Shown piece after piece: positions 8,789-15,111 of a DNA stretch of 18,522 nucleotides. Numbering within the stretch: position 1 is the first letter of the stretch; each line of letters begins with the position of its first letter. The notes under the pieces were generated by a model. That model saw only the letters and a list, made by a program, of their open reading frames with translations, did not search any database and was not told the origin of the DNA. Source of the stretch: Deltaproteobacteria bacterium (GTDB taxonomy: Bacteria > Myxococcota > Myxococcia > Myxococcales > 40CM-4-68-19); contig JAFEBC010000141.1 in assembly GCA_018266095.1 (NCBI GenBank), positions 1 through 18,522 on the forward strand, read 5' to 3'. The position numbers and the translations under genes are program-made.

Positions 8789-9490
8789 TTGCGCTACAGC
8801 ATCGTCATCCCCGTCTACAACGAGGCCCGGATCGTCCGCGAAGCCGCCACCGAGCTCTCCCAGAAGCTCGACGCGATGGGCTGGGACTACGAGCTCCTGC
8901 TGACCGAAAACGGCAGCAAGGACGGTACGTTGGACATCCTCACACGCTTGTCCAGCGAGCGCCCGCGCGTGCGCTTCTTGCACTCGGACGAGCCCAACTA
9001 CGGCAAGGCCCTCAAGGCCGGGATCCTCGACGCCAAGGGCGACATCGTCTTCTGCGACGAGATCGACCTCTGCGACACCGACTTCTACCAGCGCGCGCTG
9101 CCGCTCTTGGAGCAGGGCGCGGACATGATCGTGGGCAGCAAGGCCATGCGCGGGGCGAACGACGCGCGGCCGCCGTTTCGCAGATTCGCCACGCGCGTGA
9201 TCAACCTGCTGCTGCGGTTCGCCACCGGGTTCAAGGGCACCGACACGCACGGGCTCAAGGCGTTCAAGCGGGAGCGTCTGCTCGACGTGGCGCGCGCGTG
9301 CGTCATCGACCGCGACCTGTTCGCGAGCGAGTTCGTCATCCGCGCCGGGCGCATGAAGCGGGACGTGCGGGAGATTCCCATCACGCTGGCGGAGAAGCGG
9401 CCGCCGAGCATCCAGTTGATGCGCCGGGTGCCGCGGGTGCTGAGCGGGCTGGTGAAGCTGGGGTGGCACATCCGGATCGTGAACCGGTAG
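8789..9490 (+). CDS. Family 2 glycosyltransferase (dolichyl-phosphate mannose synthase-like)
   Basis: This 233-residue protein is a compact GT-A enzyme. It has the N-terminal YSIVIPVYNEARIV strand-loop-helix, ENGSKDGT (nucleotide-sugar-binding Asp), and DEIDLCD (metal-binding acidic motif in the DxD position). It then has KAMRGANDARPPFRR and a GTDTHGLKAFKRE segment typical of DPM1-like transferases. No transmembrane helices are evident, as in the single-domain DPM1 type that transfers a sugar to a polyprenyl phosphate at the membrane face. The start is TTG at 8789, supported by AAGGGA eight bases upstream and only 3 nt after the flavoprotein stop codon, so the two genes form an operon. Donor and acceptor are unknown. 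Confidence 0.88.
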   Translation: MRYSIVIPVYNEARIVREAATELSQKLDAMGWDYELLLTENGSKDGTLDILTRLSSERPRVRFLHSDEPNYGKALKAGILDAKGDIVFCDEIDLCDTDFYQRALPLLEQGADMIVGSKAMRGANDARPPFRRFATRVINLLLRFATGFKGTDTHGLKAFKRERLLDVARACVIDRDLFASEFVIRAGRMKRDVREIPITLAEKRPPSIQLMRRVPRVLSGLVKLGWHIRIVNR

Positions 9491-9518
9491 AGCCGATACC
9501 CAAGGCCAAACTCGTGTG

Positions 9519-9550
9519 CATCCTGGTTTGGTCCAGACCAAACTAGGATG
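9519..9550. promoter_or_regulatory. Near-perfect 15-bp-arm palindrome upstream of the AAA_14 ATPase
   Basis: The arms CATCCTGGTTTGGTC (9519-9533) and GACCAAACTAGGATG (9536-9550) are inverted copies with one mismatch (G9525 against T9544, a G-U pair in RNA) around a 2-bp centre. The core TTTGGTC-CA-GACCAAA is perfectly symmetric. A further TGGTCC occurs at 9561-9566, directly before the start codon. It lies 28 bp after the glycosyltransferase stop codon. There is no T-run, and the 2-bp centre is too small for a normal hairpin loop, so a dimeric operator is more likely than a terminator. Confidence 0.8.
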
Positions 9551-9557
9551 ATATAGA
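9528..9557 (+). promoter_or_regulatory. Candidate promoter of the AAA_14 ATPase overlapping the palindrome
   Basis: TTGGTC (9528-9533) and TATAGA (9552-9557) are 18 bp apart. The TATAGA is in the most AT-rich stretch of the surrounding kilobases. The -35-like hexamer is inside the palindrome, so a protein bound there would block the promoter. The predicted transcript would begin at or next to the ATG at 9567, fitting the absence of a ribosome-binding site. Confidence 0.35.
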
Positions 9558-9566
9558 TTCTGGTCC

Positions 9567-10766
9567 ATGCGCGACCGGCCCCGTCTGTATTCAGCGATCC
9601 TCGCCGATCACTTCCGCGCCAACCGGCAGATGGCCTTCGTGAGCGGGGCCCGCCAGGTCGGAAAGACGACCGTCTGCCGGGGGTTGTCCGAGCACTACCT
9701 GAGCTTCGACAACACCGACGATCGGAGGCTCATCCTCACCGGCCCAGGGGCGCTGGCCGGGCGCTTGGGGCTCGATCGCCTACGCGAGAGGGCCCCCTTG
9801 GTGGTGCTCGACGAGCTCCACAAGTTCGCGCGCTGGAAGGTCTTGCTCAAGGGCTTCTTTGACACGTACGGCGAGCGCGTGCGCGTCCTGGTCACCGGGA
9901 GCTCGCGGCTGGACGTGTTCCGCCGCGGTGGCGACAGCCTGATGGGTCGGTACTTTCTCTATCGAATGCATCCTTGGTCGGTCGCCGAGTGCCTGCACGT
10001 GGAGCTCCCAGTGGCCGAGCTGCGGGCACCTCGAGCGATCGCGCCAGACGATTGGAACGCGCTCATCGAGCATGGTGGATTTCCAGAGCCGTTCCTCAGG
10101 CGAGACCTGCGCTTCACCCGGCGTTGGCGCTCGCTCCGACATGAACAGCTCGCCAAGGAGGACCTGCGAGAGGTGACGCGCGTGCAGGACCTCGGCACCA
10201 TGGAGACCTTGATGGCGATGCTCGCCGACCGCAGCGGCGAGCAGGTCGTCTACGCCAGCCTGGGACGCGATCTCGGCGTCGCGCAGGACACGGTGAAGCG
10301 GTGGGTGGACTTGCTCACCCGGCTCCACTTCGGGTTTCTCGTGCGCCCGTGGTTCACCAATGTGTCGAAGGCCCTGCGCAAGGAGCCCAAGTGGTTCCTT
10401 CGGGACTGGAGCGGCGTGGCCAATGAGGGCTTGCGCGCCGAGACGCTGGTCGCCTGTCATCTGCTGAAGGCGGTCGAAGGGTGGACCGACCTCGGCTTCG
10501 GGGACTTCGAGCTTCGCTACCTGCGCGACAAGGAGAAGCGAGAGGTCGATTTCGTGGTCATCAAGGATCGGAGGCCGTGGTTTCTCGTGGAGGTGAAAGC
10601 GAGTGACACGGCGCTCTCGCCCGCGCTCGACCACTTCCAGAAGCAAACCAAGGCGCCGCACGCGTTCCAAGCCGTGCTCGACCTGCCCTTCGAGGCCGCT
10701 GACTGTTTCAAGGTGCGCCATCCAGTGGTCGTTCCGGTGCGGACGCTGCTCAGCCAACTGCTGTGA
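9567..10766 (+). CDS. AAA_14 / DUF4143 ATP-binding protein
   Basis: This 399-residue protein has the two-part layout of the AAA_14 plus DUF4143 family. The N-terminal P-loop ATPase has Walker A GARQVGKT (27-34) and Walker B LVVLDELHK, followed by VLVTGSSRLD as the sensor strand and GRYFLYRMHPWS. The C-terminal part holds a predicted winged-helix segment (LGVAQDTVKRWVDLL) and a PD-(D/E)xK nuclease-like core: EVDFVV (~326) and FLVEVKAS (~338-345), with the expected D...ExK residues. The biochemical role of this widespread family is not established; it is often single, mobile and scattered. Here it stands alone between two unrelated operons, with its own palindrome-overlapped promoter. Its base composition looks less extreme in GC than its neighbours by eye, in keeping with horizontal acquisition. 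The ATG at 9567 lacks a Shine-Dalgarno site. Confidence 0.9.
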   Translation: MRDRPRLYSAILADHFRANRQMAFVSGARQVGKTTVCRGLSEHYLSFDNTDDRRLILTGPGALAGRLGLDRLRERAPLVVLDELHKFARWKVLLKGFFDTYGERVRVLVTGSSRLDVFRRGGDSLMGRYFLYRMHPWSVAECLHVELPVAELRAPRAIAPDDWNALIEHGGFPEPFLRRDLRFTRRWRSLRHEQLAKEDLREVTRVQDLGTMETLMAMLADRSGEQVVYASLGRDLGVAQDTVKRWVDLLTRLHFGFLVRPWFTNVSKALRKEPKWFLRDWSGVANEGLRAETLVACHLLKAVEGWTDLGFGDFELRYLRDKEKREVDFVVIKDRRPWFLVEVKASDTALSPALDHFQKQTKAPHAFQAVLDLPFEAADCFKVRHPVVVPVRTLLSQLL

Positions 10767-10798
10767 GGGCCTGCGCCCTGGCCCCATGGGATCAATGT

Positions 10799-10818
10799 CC
10801 GATGTCTCCCCACATCGG
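10799..10818. terminator. Small hairpin between the ATPase and the exported repeat protein
   Basis: CCGATGT (10799-10805) and ACATCGG (10812-10818) form a perfect 7-bp stem with a 6-nt loop. It lies 33 bp after the ATPase stop and 21 bp before the next GTG. There is no T-tract after it, so it could equally be an operator for the downstream gene. Confidence 0.35.
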
Positions 10819-10838
10819 CCCCGTGTTAGCCCGGCGTC

Positions 10839-11825
10839 GTGAACCAGCTTCCCAGAGCCCTGATTGGCCTCGCGCTCGCCGTCCTCGCGGCCCTGCCGGC
10901 GCGCGCGGCTGAGCTGCAGTATCGCGCGGAGAACAAGAACCTCGAGGAGGCGCGCTCGCTCGTCGGCAAGGCGCGCTATGAGCAGGCGCTCGAGGAGCTG
11001 CAGCTCGCCGAGACGCTGCCGGGGAACACGAACCGGCACATCGCGGACATCGGGGCGCTCAAGGCCACGGCGCTCCTCGGGCTGGGCGTGAATCCCGAGC
11101 GGCGTCAGCAGGCGATCGAGGCGCTGGTGAGCATGTTCCACGTCGACCCGGAGGGGACGGCGCTGTCGAACGCGAGCGAGGACGCGAAGGCGCTGGCGGC
11201 GCAGCTCAAGGCGGAGCGGGCGCTGCTCCTGCACGACCGGCTCGTCACGGTGCGCACGGGGCGGCCGCTGCGGCTCAAGGCGCGGCTCGTGGGCGCGAAG
11301 GCCGGAGACGTGCAGGTGTTCGCGCACTACCTGACCGAGCCCGAGGGCGGCGCGCAGGACGCGAAGGCGATCGCGGCGCTGACGGACCCGGAGCAGTTCG
11401 TGAAGGTGCAGCTCGAGGCGTCGGGCGCGAATGCGTACGAGGTCTATCTGCGGCCCGGCGTGGGCGGCGTGCCCGCGGATGGCGAGCACGTGATCCGCTA
11501 CTACCTCGAGGCCGTGGGCGCGGGCGGCGTGGTGCTCGACGCGAACGGCTCGGCGACGCAGCCCATCCGCGTGCAGCTCTCGGCGACGCGGGCCGAGGGC
11601 GCGGGCGTGGGTGGCGCGGACAATGTGGTCGTGGCGCTCGATGAGGGCGGGCACGTGGCGCATCCGCCGCCTCCTCCTCCTCCGCCGCCGCCCTGGTACC
11701 AGAACTGGAAGATCGTGGGGCCGATCGGCGTGGTGGTGGTCGCGGTGGCGGTCGGTACCATCATCGCGGTGCAGCCCAAGCCGCAGCCGGCGTCGGGCAC
11801 TCTGGGGACGGTGACGCTGCCATGA
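10839..11825 (+). CDS. Exported TPR-like protein with poly-Pro and C-terminal transmembrane helix
   Basis: This 328-residue protein starts at GTG 10839 with a signal peptide (ALIGLALAVLAALPARA, likely cleavage before AELQY). Residues ~28-135 are helical and TPR-like, with EARSLVGKARYEQALEELQLAE as the recognisable repeat, followed by a helix around an FHVDPEGTALS segment that marks a short conserved turn. The middle part (~145-270) is predicted beta-rich. A run of ten prolines (~277-286) precedes WYQNWKIVGPIG and a hydrophobic helix (~292-311), with a short Pro-rich tail ending LGTVTLP. The poly-Pro plus Trp plus transmembrane tail is a layout I associate with myxobacterial envelope proteins. 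It should sit in the envelope with the repeat domain outside the cytoplasm. Its stop overlaps the start of the lipoprotein gene by ATGA, so the two are translationally coupled. Specific function unknown. Confidence 0.82.
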   Translation: MNQLPRALIGLALAVLAALPARAAELQYRAENKNLEEARSLVGKARYEQALEELQLAETLPGNTNRHIADIGALKATALLGLGVNPERRQQAIEALVSMFHVDPEGTALSNASEDAKALAAQLKAERALLLHDRLVTVRTGRPLRLKARLVGAKAGDVQVFAHYLTEPEGGAQDAKAIAALTDPEQFVKVQLEASGANAYEVYLRPGVGGVPADGEHVIRYYLEAVGAGGVVLDANGSATQPIRVQLSATRAEGAGVGGADNVVVALDEGGHVAHPPPPPPPPPPWYQNWKIVGPIGVVVVAVAVGTIIAVQPKPQPASGTLGTVTLP

Positions 11826-12193
11826 AGACCCTGAATCGTTTCGCGGCTTTGGGCGCGTTGGCGCTGGCGTTCGGCCTCTCGGGCTGCAAGCAGCAGGACG
11901 CGGCCATCCTGGTCACCATCCAGGGGCCGTTCATCATCCCGACCAACGCGGACAAGCTCATCCTGGACTGCACCGAGAACGGCACGGTGCTCCTGCGCAA
12001 GACGTTCACGCTCACGGCCGCGACGCCGCTGCCGCAGACGGTGACGTACGTGGAGGGGCCGGGCGACCATCCGCACGTGAAGTTCAATGCGCTGCTCTAC
12101 AAGACGGACACGCTGGTCGGCCGCGGGACGGTGGAGGCGGACTTCACCGCGGGCAAGACGGCGAACGTGACCGTGGATGTGACCACGCAGTAG
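11822..12193 (+). CDS. Small predicted lipoprotein
   Basis: This 123-residue protein starts MKTLNRFAALGALALAFGLS and has the lipobox LSGC, with C22 as the lipidated cysteine followed by Lys-Gln-Gln. No retention Asp is present at +2, so outer-membrane sorting is possible. The mature ~100 residues look like one beta-sandwich domain (AAILVTIQGPF ... TVEADFTAGKTANVTVDV), with a single extra cysteine in LDCTENG. It overlaps the upstream exported TPR-like gene by 4 nt (ATGA), so the pair probably makes one envelope assembly. I do not recognise the family. Confidence 0.85.
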   Translation: MKTLNRFAALGALALAFGLSGCKQQDAAILVTIQGPFIIPTNADKLILDCTENGTVLLRKTFTLTAATPLPQTVTYVEGPGDHPHVKFNALLYKTDTLVGRGTVEADFTAGKTANVTVDVTTQ

Positions 12194-12256
12194 CCGTGGC
12201 ACGCCGGGCGCTCGAGCGGGCAACCCTTCGCGCGCGCCTTCCGCTAGATTCGCGGC

Positions 12257-13465
12257 ATGCCCAGCGTGCACGCGGAGCTCGATCCCTTAGACACCAACTC
12301 GCTCCTCACCGACGCTGAGCGCGCGCTGCGGGACCGCGTCGCGCGCATCGTCGACGAGGAGATCCTGCCGCACGCGGCGCCGGCGTATGAGGCGGGTGTG
12401 CTGCCGCGCGAGGTCGTGGCGGCGATCGGGCGCGCGGGGGCGTTCGGGCCGTGGCTCACGACGCATGGCGGGCCGGGCTTGGGCGCGGTGGCGTGCGGGC
12501 TCGTGCTGCAGGAGCTCGAGCGCGCGGATTCGGGCTTCCGCTCGTGCGCGAGCGTGCAGGGTTCGCTGGTGATGTGGCCCATCGCGACCTTCGGGTCGGA
12601 GGCGCAGAAGGACAAGTGGCTGCCGCGGCTGCGCACGGGTGAGGCGCTCGGCTGCTTCGCGCTGACCGAGCCGACGAGCGGGTCTGATCCGGCGTCGATG
12701 AAGACGCGCGCGGTGAAGGACGGCGACGGCTACGTGCTCTCGGGCCACAAGCGCTGGAGCACGAATGGGCTCTCGGCGGAGGTCGCGGTGGTGTGGGCCA
12801 AGGTCATCGAGCCGGGCGGGCCGGATCCGGAGGGGCCCGAGGGCAGCAAGCTCATCCGTGGATTCCTGGTGGAGCGCGGGATGCCGGGCTTCGAGCCGCG
12901 CGAGATCAAGCACAAGATGAGCCTGCGCGCGTCGGAGAGCAGCGAGCTGTTCTTCCACGAGGTGCGCCTGCCGGCCTCCGCGATGCTGCCGGGCGCGAAG
13001 GGGCTGGGCGCGCCGCTCAAGTGCCTGAACGAGGCGCGCATGGGCATCGCCTGGGGCGCGGTGGGCGCGGCCACGGCCTGCTATGCGTCGGCGCGCGACT
13101 ACACCAAGGCGCGCGTGCAGTTCGGGCGGCCGCTGGCGTCGTTCCAACTGGTGCAGGCCAAGCTCGCGCAGATGTACTCGGACATCGGCACGGCGCAGCT
13201 CGTGTGCACGCAGCTTGGCCGCTTGAAGGAGCAGGGCAAGCTGACGCCGACGCAGGTGAGCTTCGCCAAGCGGCAGAACGTGGCGATGGCGTTGGACACG
13301 GCCCGCGTGGCGCGGGACATGCTGGGCGCGAACGGGATCCTGCTCGACCACCCGCCCATCCGGCACGCGATGAACCTGGAGACGGTGAAGACGTACGAAG
13401 GGACGCACGATGTGCATACGCTGGTGCTGGGCCGCGCGGTGACGGGGATGGACGCGTTCAGCTAG
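12257..13465 (+). CDS. gcdH: Glutaryl-CoA dehydrogenase-type acyl-CoA dehydrogenase
   Basis: This 402-residue protein has the usual acyl-CoA dehydrogenase length and layout. The N-terminal helical domain has ELERADSGFRSCASVQ, giving E88, R95 and S96, the equivalents of human GCDH Glu87, Arg94 and Ser95 that handle the glutaryl carboxylate. The middle beta domain has CFALTEPTSGSDP (FAD and substrate contacts). The C-terminal helical domain has RVQFGRPLASFQLVQ and TYEGTHDVHTLVLGR, with E381 as catalytic base. These signatures favour the decarboxylating glutaryl-CoA to crotonyl-CoA enzyme of lysine/tryptophan degradation over short-chain dehydrogenases. TAGATT at 12245-12250 just before the ATG could be a -10 element of a near-leaderless message. 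The 63-bp gap before it contains a 10-bp palindrome (12209-12218). No other catabolic genes are adjacent. Confidence 0.9.
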   Translation: MPSVHAELDPLDTNSLLTDAERALRDRVARIVDEEILPHAAPAYEAGVLPREVVAAIGRAGAFGPWLTTHGGPGLGAVACGLVLQELERADSGFRSCASVQGSLVMWPIATFGSEAQKDKWLPRLRTGEALGCFALTEPTSGSDPASMKTRAVKDGDGYVLSGHKRWSTNGLSAEVAVVWAKVIEPGGPDPEGPEGSKLIRGFLVERGMPGFEPREIKHKMSLRASESSELFFHEVRLPASAMLPGAKGLGAPLKCLNEARMGIAWGAVGAATACYASARDYTKARVQFGRPLASFQLVQAKLAQMYSDIGTAQLVCTQLGRLKEQGKLTPTQVSFAKRQNVAMALDTARVARDMLGANGILLDHPPIRHAMNLETVKTYEGTHDVHTLVLGRAVTGMDAFS

Positions 13466-13477
13466 GCGAAGGCAAGA

Positions 13478-13623
13478 GCTTCACAGGAAGGAAAGAAGGA
13501 AGGGCTTTCGGCTCTCTCACGCGCGACCTCTGCTTCGACAGTTGGGCCCAAGAGGGAGGCAGGAGCTGAGAGCGGCCGTGGAGGCATGGCCGCAACCCCT
13601 TCCTTGTTTCCTTCCTGTGAAGC
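13478..13623. repeat. Long inverted repeat between convergent genes
   Basis: Two 27-bp arms, 13478-13504 (starting GCTTCACAGGAAGG) and 13597-13623 (ending CCTTCCTGTGAAGC), are inverted copies with a single mismatch, separated by 92 bp. The loop contains the perfect palindrome TTGGGCCCAA (13542-13551) and a nested pair GCTCTC/GAGAGC (13511-13516 with 13568-13573). The arms are strongly purine/pyrimidine biased. It fills nearly the whole gap between gcdH and the oppositely oriented DUF805-SRPBCC gene. It could be a bidirectional transcription stop, or a non-autonomous MITE/REP-like mobile repeat; no target-site duplication is evident. Confidence 0.9.
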
Positions 13624-13638
13624 AGTTGCAGTTGCCGT

Positions 13639-14991
13639 TCACTGCTCCGACAGCGTCTTCACGTGATCGAGCACGCGCTCGTGGATGCGGTGGATCGCGA
13701 GGTCCGTGAACACCGTCCAGTACGCGCTCGGCCCCATGTCGAGCGTGTACCAGGTGCGGCCCTCCAGGCGCGTGTGGCCGTTCGGCAGCGCGATGAGGCG
13801 GAACTCGCCGCGCTTGCTCTCCAGCGTGCCGTCGAAGTGCGGCGGGTGCAGGTCCGCGTACGGGCTCCACTCCTTCATCGGCGGCGGCTGGGCGCGCACG
13901 TCGAAGGCGAGGCGCGCGGGGGGCTCCCAGGCGGTGATGGGCTCGATGAAGGGGCCGGTGGAGAACTCGCAGTAGCGGATGGCGCCGACGCCCTGGCCGT
14001 CGAGGTGCGCGCGCTGCGGGTAGGCGATGCCGCTGTGTTCGATGAAGGGGGACGGCGCGGGCAGTTCGCCGAATTGGAGCACGTGGGGCCACACGCGCTC
14101 GGGGGGCGCGGCGACGTCGACGGCGGTGAGGACTTCGCGCAAGGGGAGCGCCGTGTGTACGCGCGTCTCGGCCCAGGCGCTGAAGGGCAAGAGCAGGAGC
14201 AAGAGCGCGGCGGGCCGCATGGGGATGGCCCGGACGGCGAGGTGGCGGCCCACGATGGCGCCGGCTGCGCCCAGCGGGAGGGCGAGCGGGAGCACCATGC
14301 CGATGCAGATGGCGCCCTCGGCGGCGAAGATCAGCAGCGAGCCGGCGAGGAGCAGCACGGTGAACGCGCCGAGCGTGGCGGTGGCGCGCGGGCTGCGCAC
14401 GAGAGGCCGGTTGAAGAGCCACCCCGCGACGGCGCAGGTGCCGATGGGCATGCCGACGAAGAGGGCCATGCCGTAGTTCTTGAGGCCGAAGGTGATCATC
14501 GCGGTGATGGCGAGGCCGGAGATGGCGCCGACGACAGAAGCGGCGAGCGCAGAGCGGACCCAGGCGTCCTGCTGGCGCGGCGGCCCGTCCGGCGACTGGG
14601 GCGGCTGCGGACGCGAGGGCAGCGCGGACATCACGAGCAAGAACGCCCAGTTGAGGAGCGGGGTGAAGAAGAGGAGCGCGAACCAGGGCGACACGCGCGC
14701 GTCGAGGCAGCGGCGCAGGCTCATCGAGAGGCCGATCCAGAGGAACGGCAGGGCCCAGACGACGAGCGCGGCGAGGAGCCAGGTGGGCGCGTTGCCCATC
14801 GCGTGCTGGCGGCCGAGGAAGAGCGGGTTCGCGTAGTCGAGGGGCGTCCAGCGCGTGCCCGTGGCGGCGAAGACGAGGGCGGCGTCGACCACGTACTTGA
14901 GCAGCGTGAGGGCGAGGCCATGCCGGAGATAGGTGGCGCGGTCGACGCGGCGGGTGAGGCCGAACCAGAGGGAGAGCAGGTCTTGGGCCAT
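13639..14991 (-). CDS. DUF805-like membrane domain fused to SRPBCC (polyketide cyclase/START-fold) domain
   Basis: The 450-residue protein starts at the ATG at 14991, supported by AGGAG four bases upstream. The frame is open further upstream, but only antisense to the divergent lipoprotein gene. Residues ~1-130 resemble DUF805: an amphipathic DLLSLWFGLTRRVDRATY start, then hydrophobic helices, including ALVVWALPFLWIGLSMSLRR and the RRCLDAR turn. More helices follow, to about eight in all, ending near residue 270 (RPAALLLLLLPFSAWA). Residues ~280-450 form a soluble SRPBCC domain: EVLTAVDVAAPPERVWPHVL at the start, ITAWEPPARLAFDV in the middle, and a C-terminal helix ending LDHVKTLSEQ. SRPBCC domains bind hydrophobic ligands, so a membrane-tethered lipid- or ligand-binding role is plausible but unproven. 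It is convergent with gcdH and divergent from the giant lipoprotein gene. Confidence 0.85.
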   Translation of the reverse strand: MAQDLLSLWFGLTRRVDRATYLRHGLALTLLKYVVDAALVFAATGTRWTPLDYANPLFLGRQHAMGNAPTWLLAALVVWALPFLWIGLSMSLRRCLDARVSPWFALLFFTPLLNWAFLLVMSALPSRPQPPQSPDGPPRQQDAWVRSALAASVVGAISGLAITAMITFGLKNYGMALFVGMPIGTCAVAGWLFNRPLVRSPRATATLGAFTVLLLAGSLLIFAAEGAICIGMVLPLALPLGAAGAIVGRHLAVRAIPMRPAALLLLLLPFSAWAETRVHTALPLREVLTAVDVAAPPERVWPHVLQFGELPAPSPFIEHSGIAYPQRAHLDGQGVGAIRYCEFSTGPFIEPITAWEPPARLAFDVRAQPPPMKEWSPYADLHPPHFDGTLESKRGEFRLIALPNGHTRLEGRTWYTLDMGPSAYWTVFTDLAIHRIHERVLDHVKTLSEQ

Positions 14992-15111
14992 GAGGCTCCT
15001 CGTGCGGGGCGGCGCAGTGTCCGGATTCTGGCTCCGATTGCGTTGGAGTGGGGGGAGAAGCTCTGGCTGGACGATTGGTTTGGATTCCGACAGTTTGGAG
15101 CAGGAGGAACC
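14992..15111. promoter_or_regulatory. Divergent intergenic region with ribosome-binding sites at both ends
   Basis: This 120-bp gap lies between the ATG of the DUF805-SRPBCC gene and the GTG of the lipoprotein gene and must hold both promoters. Good Shine-Dalgarno sequences are visible at each edge: AGGAG on the minus strand (15000-14996) and AGGAGG on the plus strand (15102-15107), each 4 nt from its start codon. I do not see a convincing -35/-10 pair in either direction. Confidence 0.5.

Noticed and set aside
10766..10779. AGGGC-CTGC-GCCCT hairpin at the end of the ATPase gene as terminator
   Set aside because: Five-bp stem with no T-tract; common by chance in DNA this GC-rich.
12209..12218. 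Palindrome CGCTCGAGCG before gcdH
   Set aside because: Ten bp only and no supporting second site; kept only as a note in the gcdH entry.
15060..15085. Possible sigma54 promoter (TGGCTG...TTGG) upstream of the giant lipoprotein
   Set aside because: The -12 element lacks the required GC dinucleotide, so the match is too weak.
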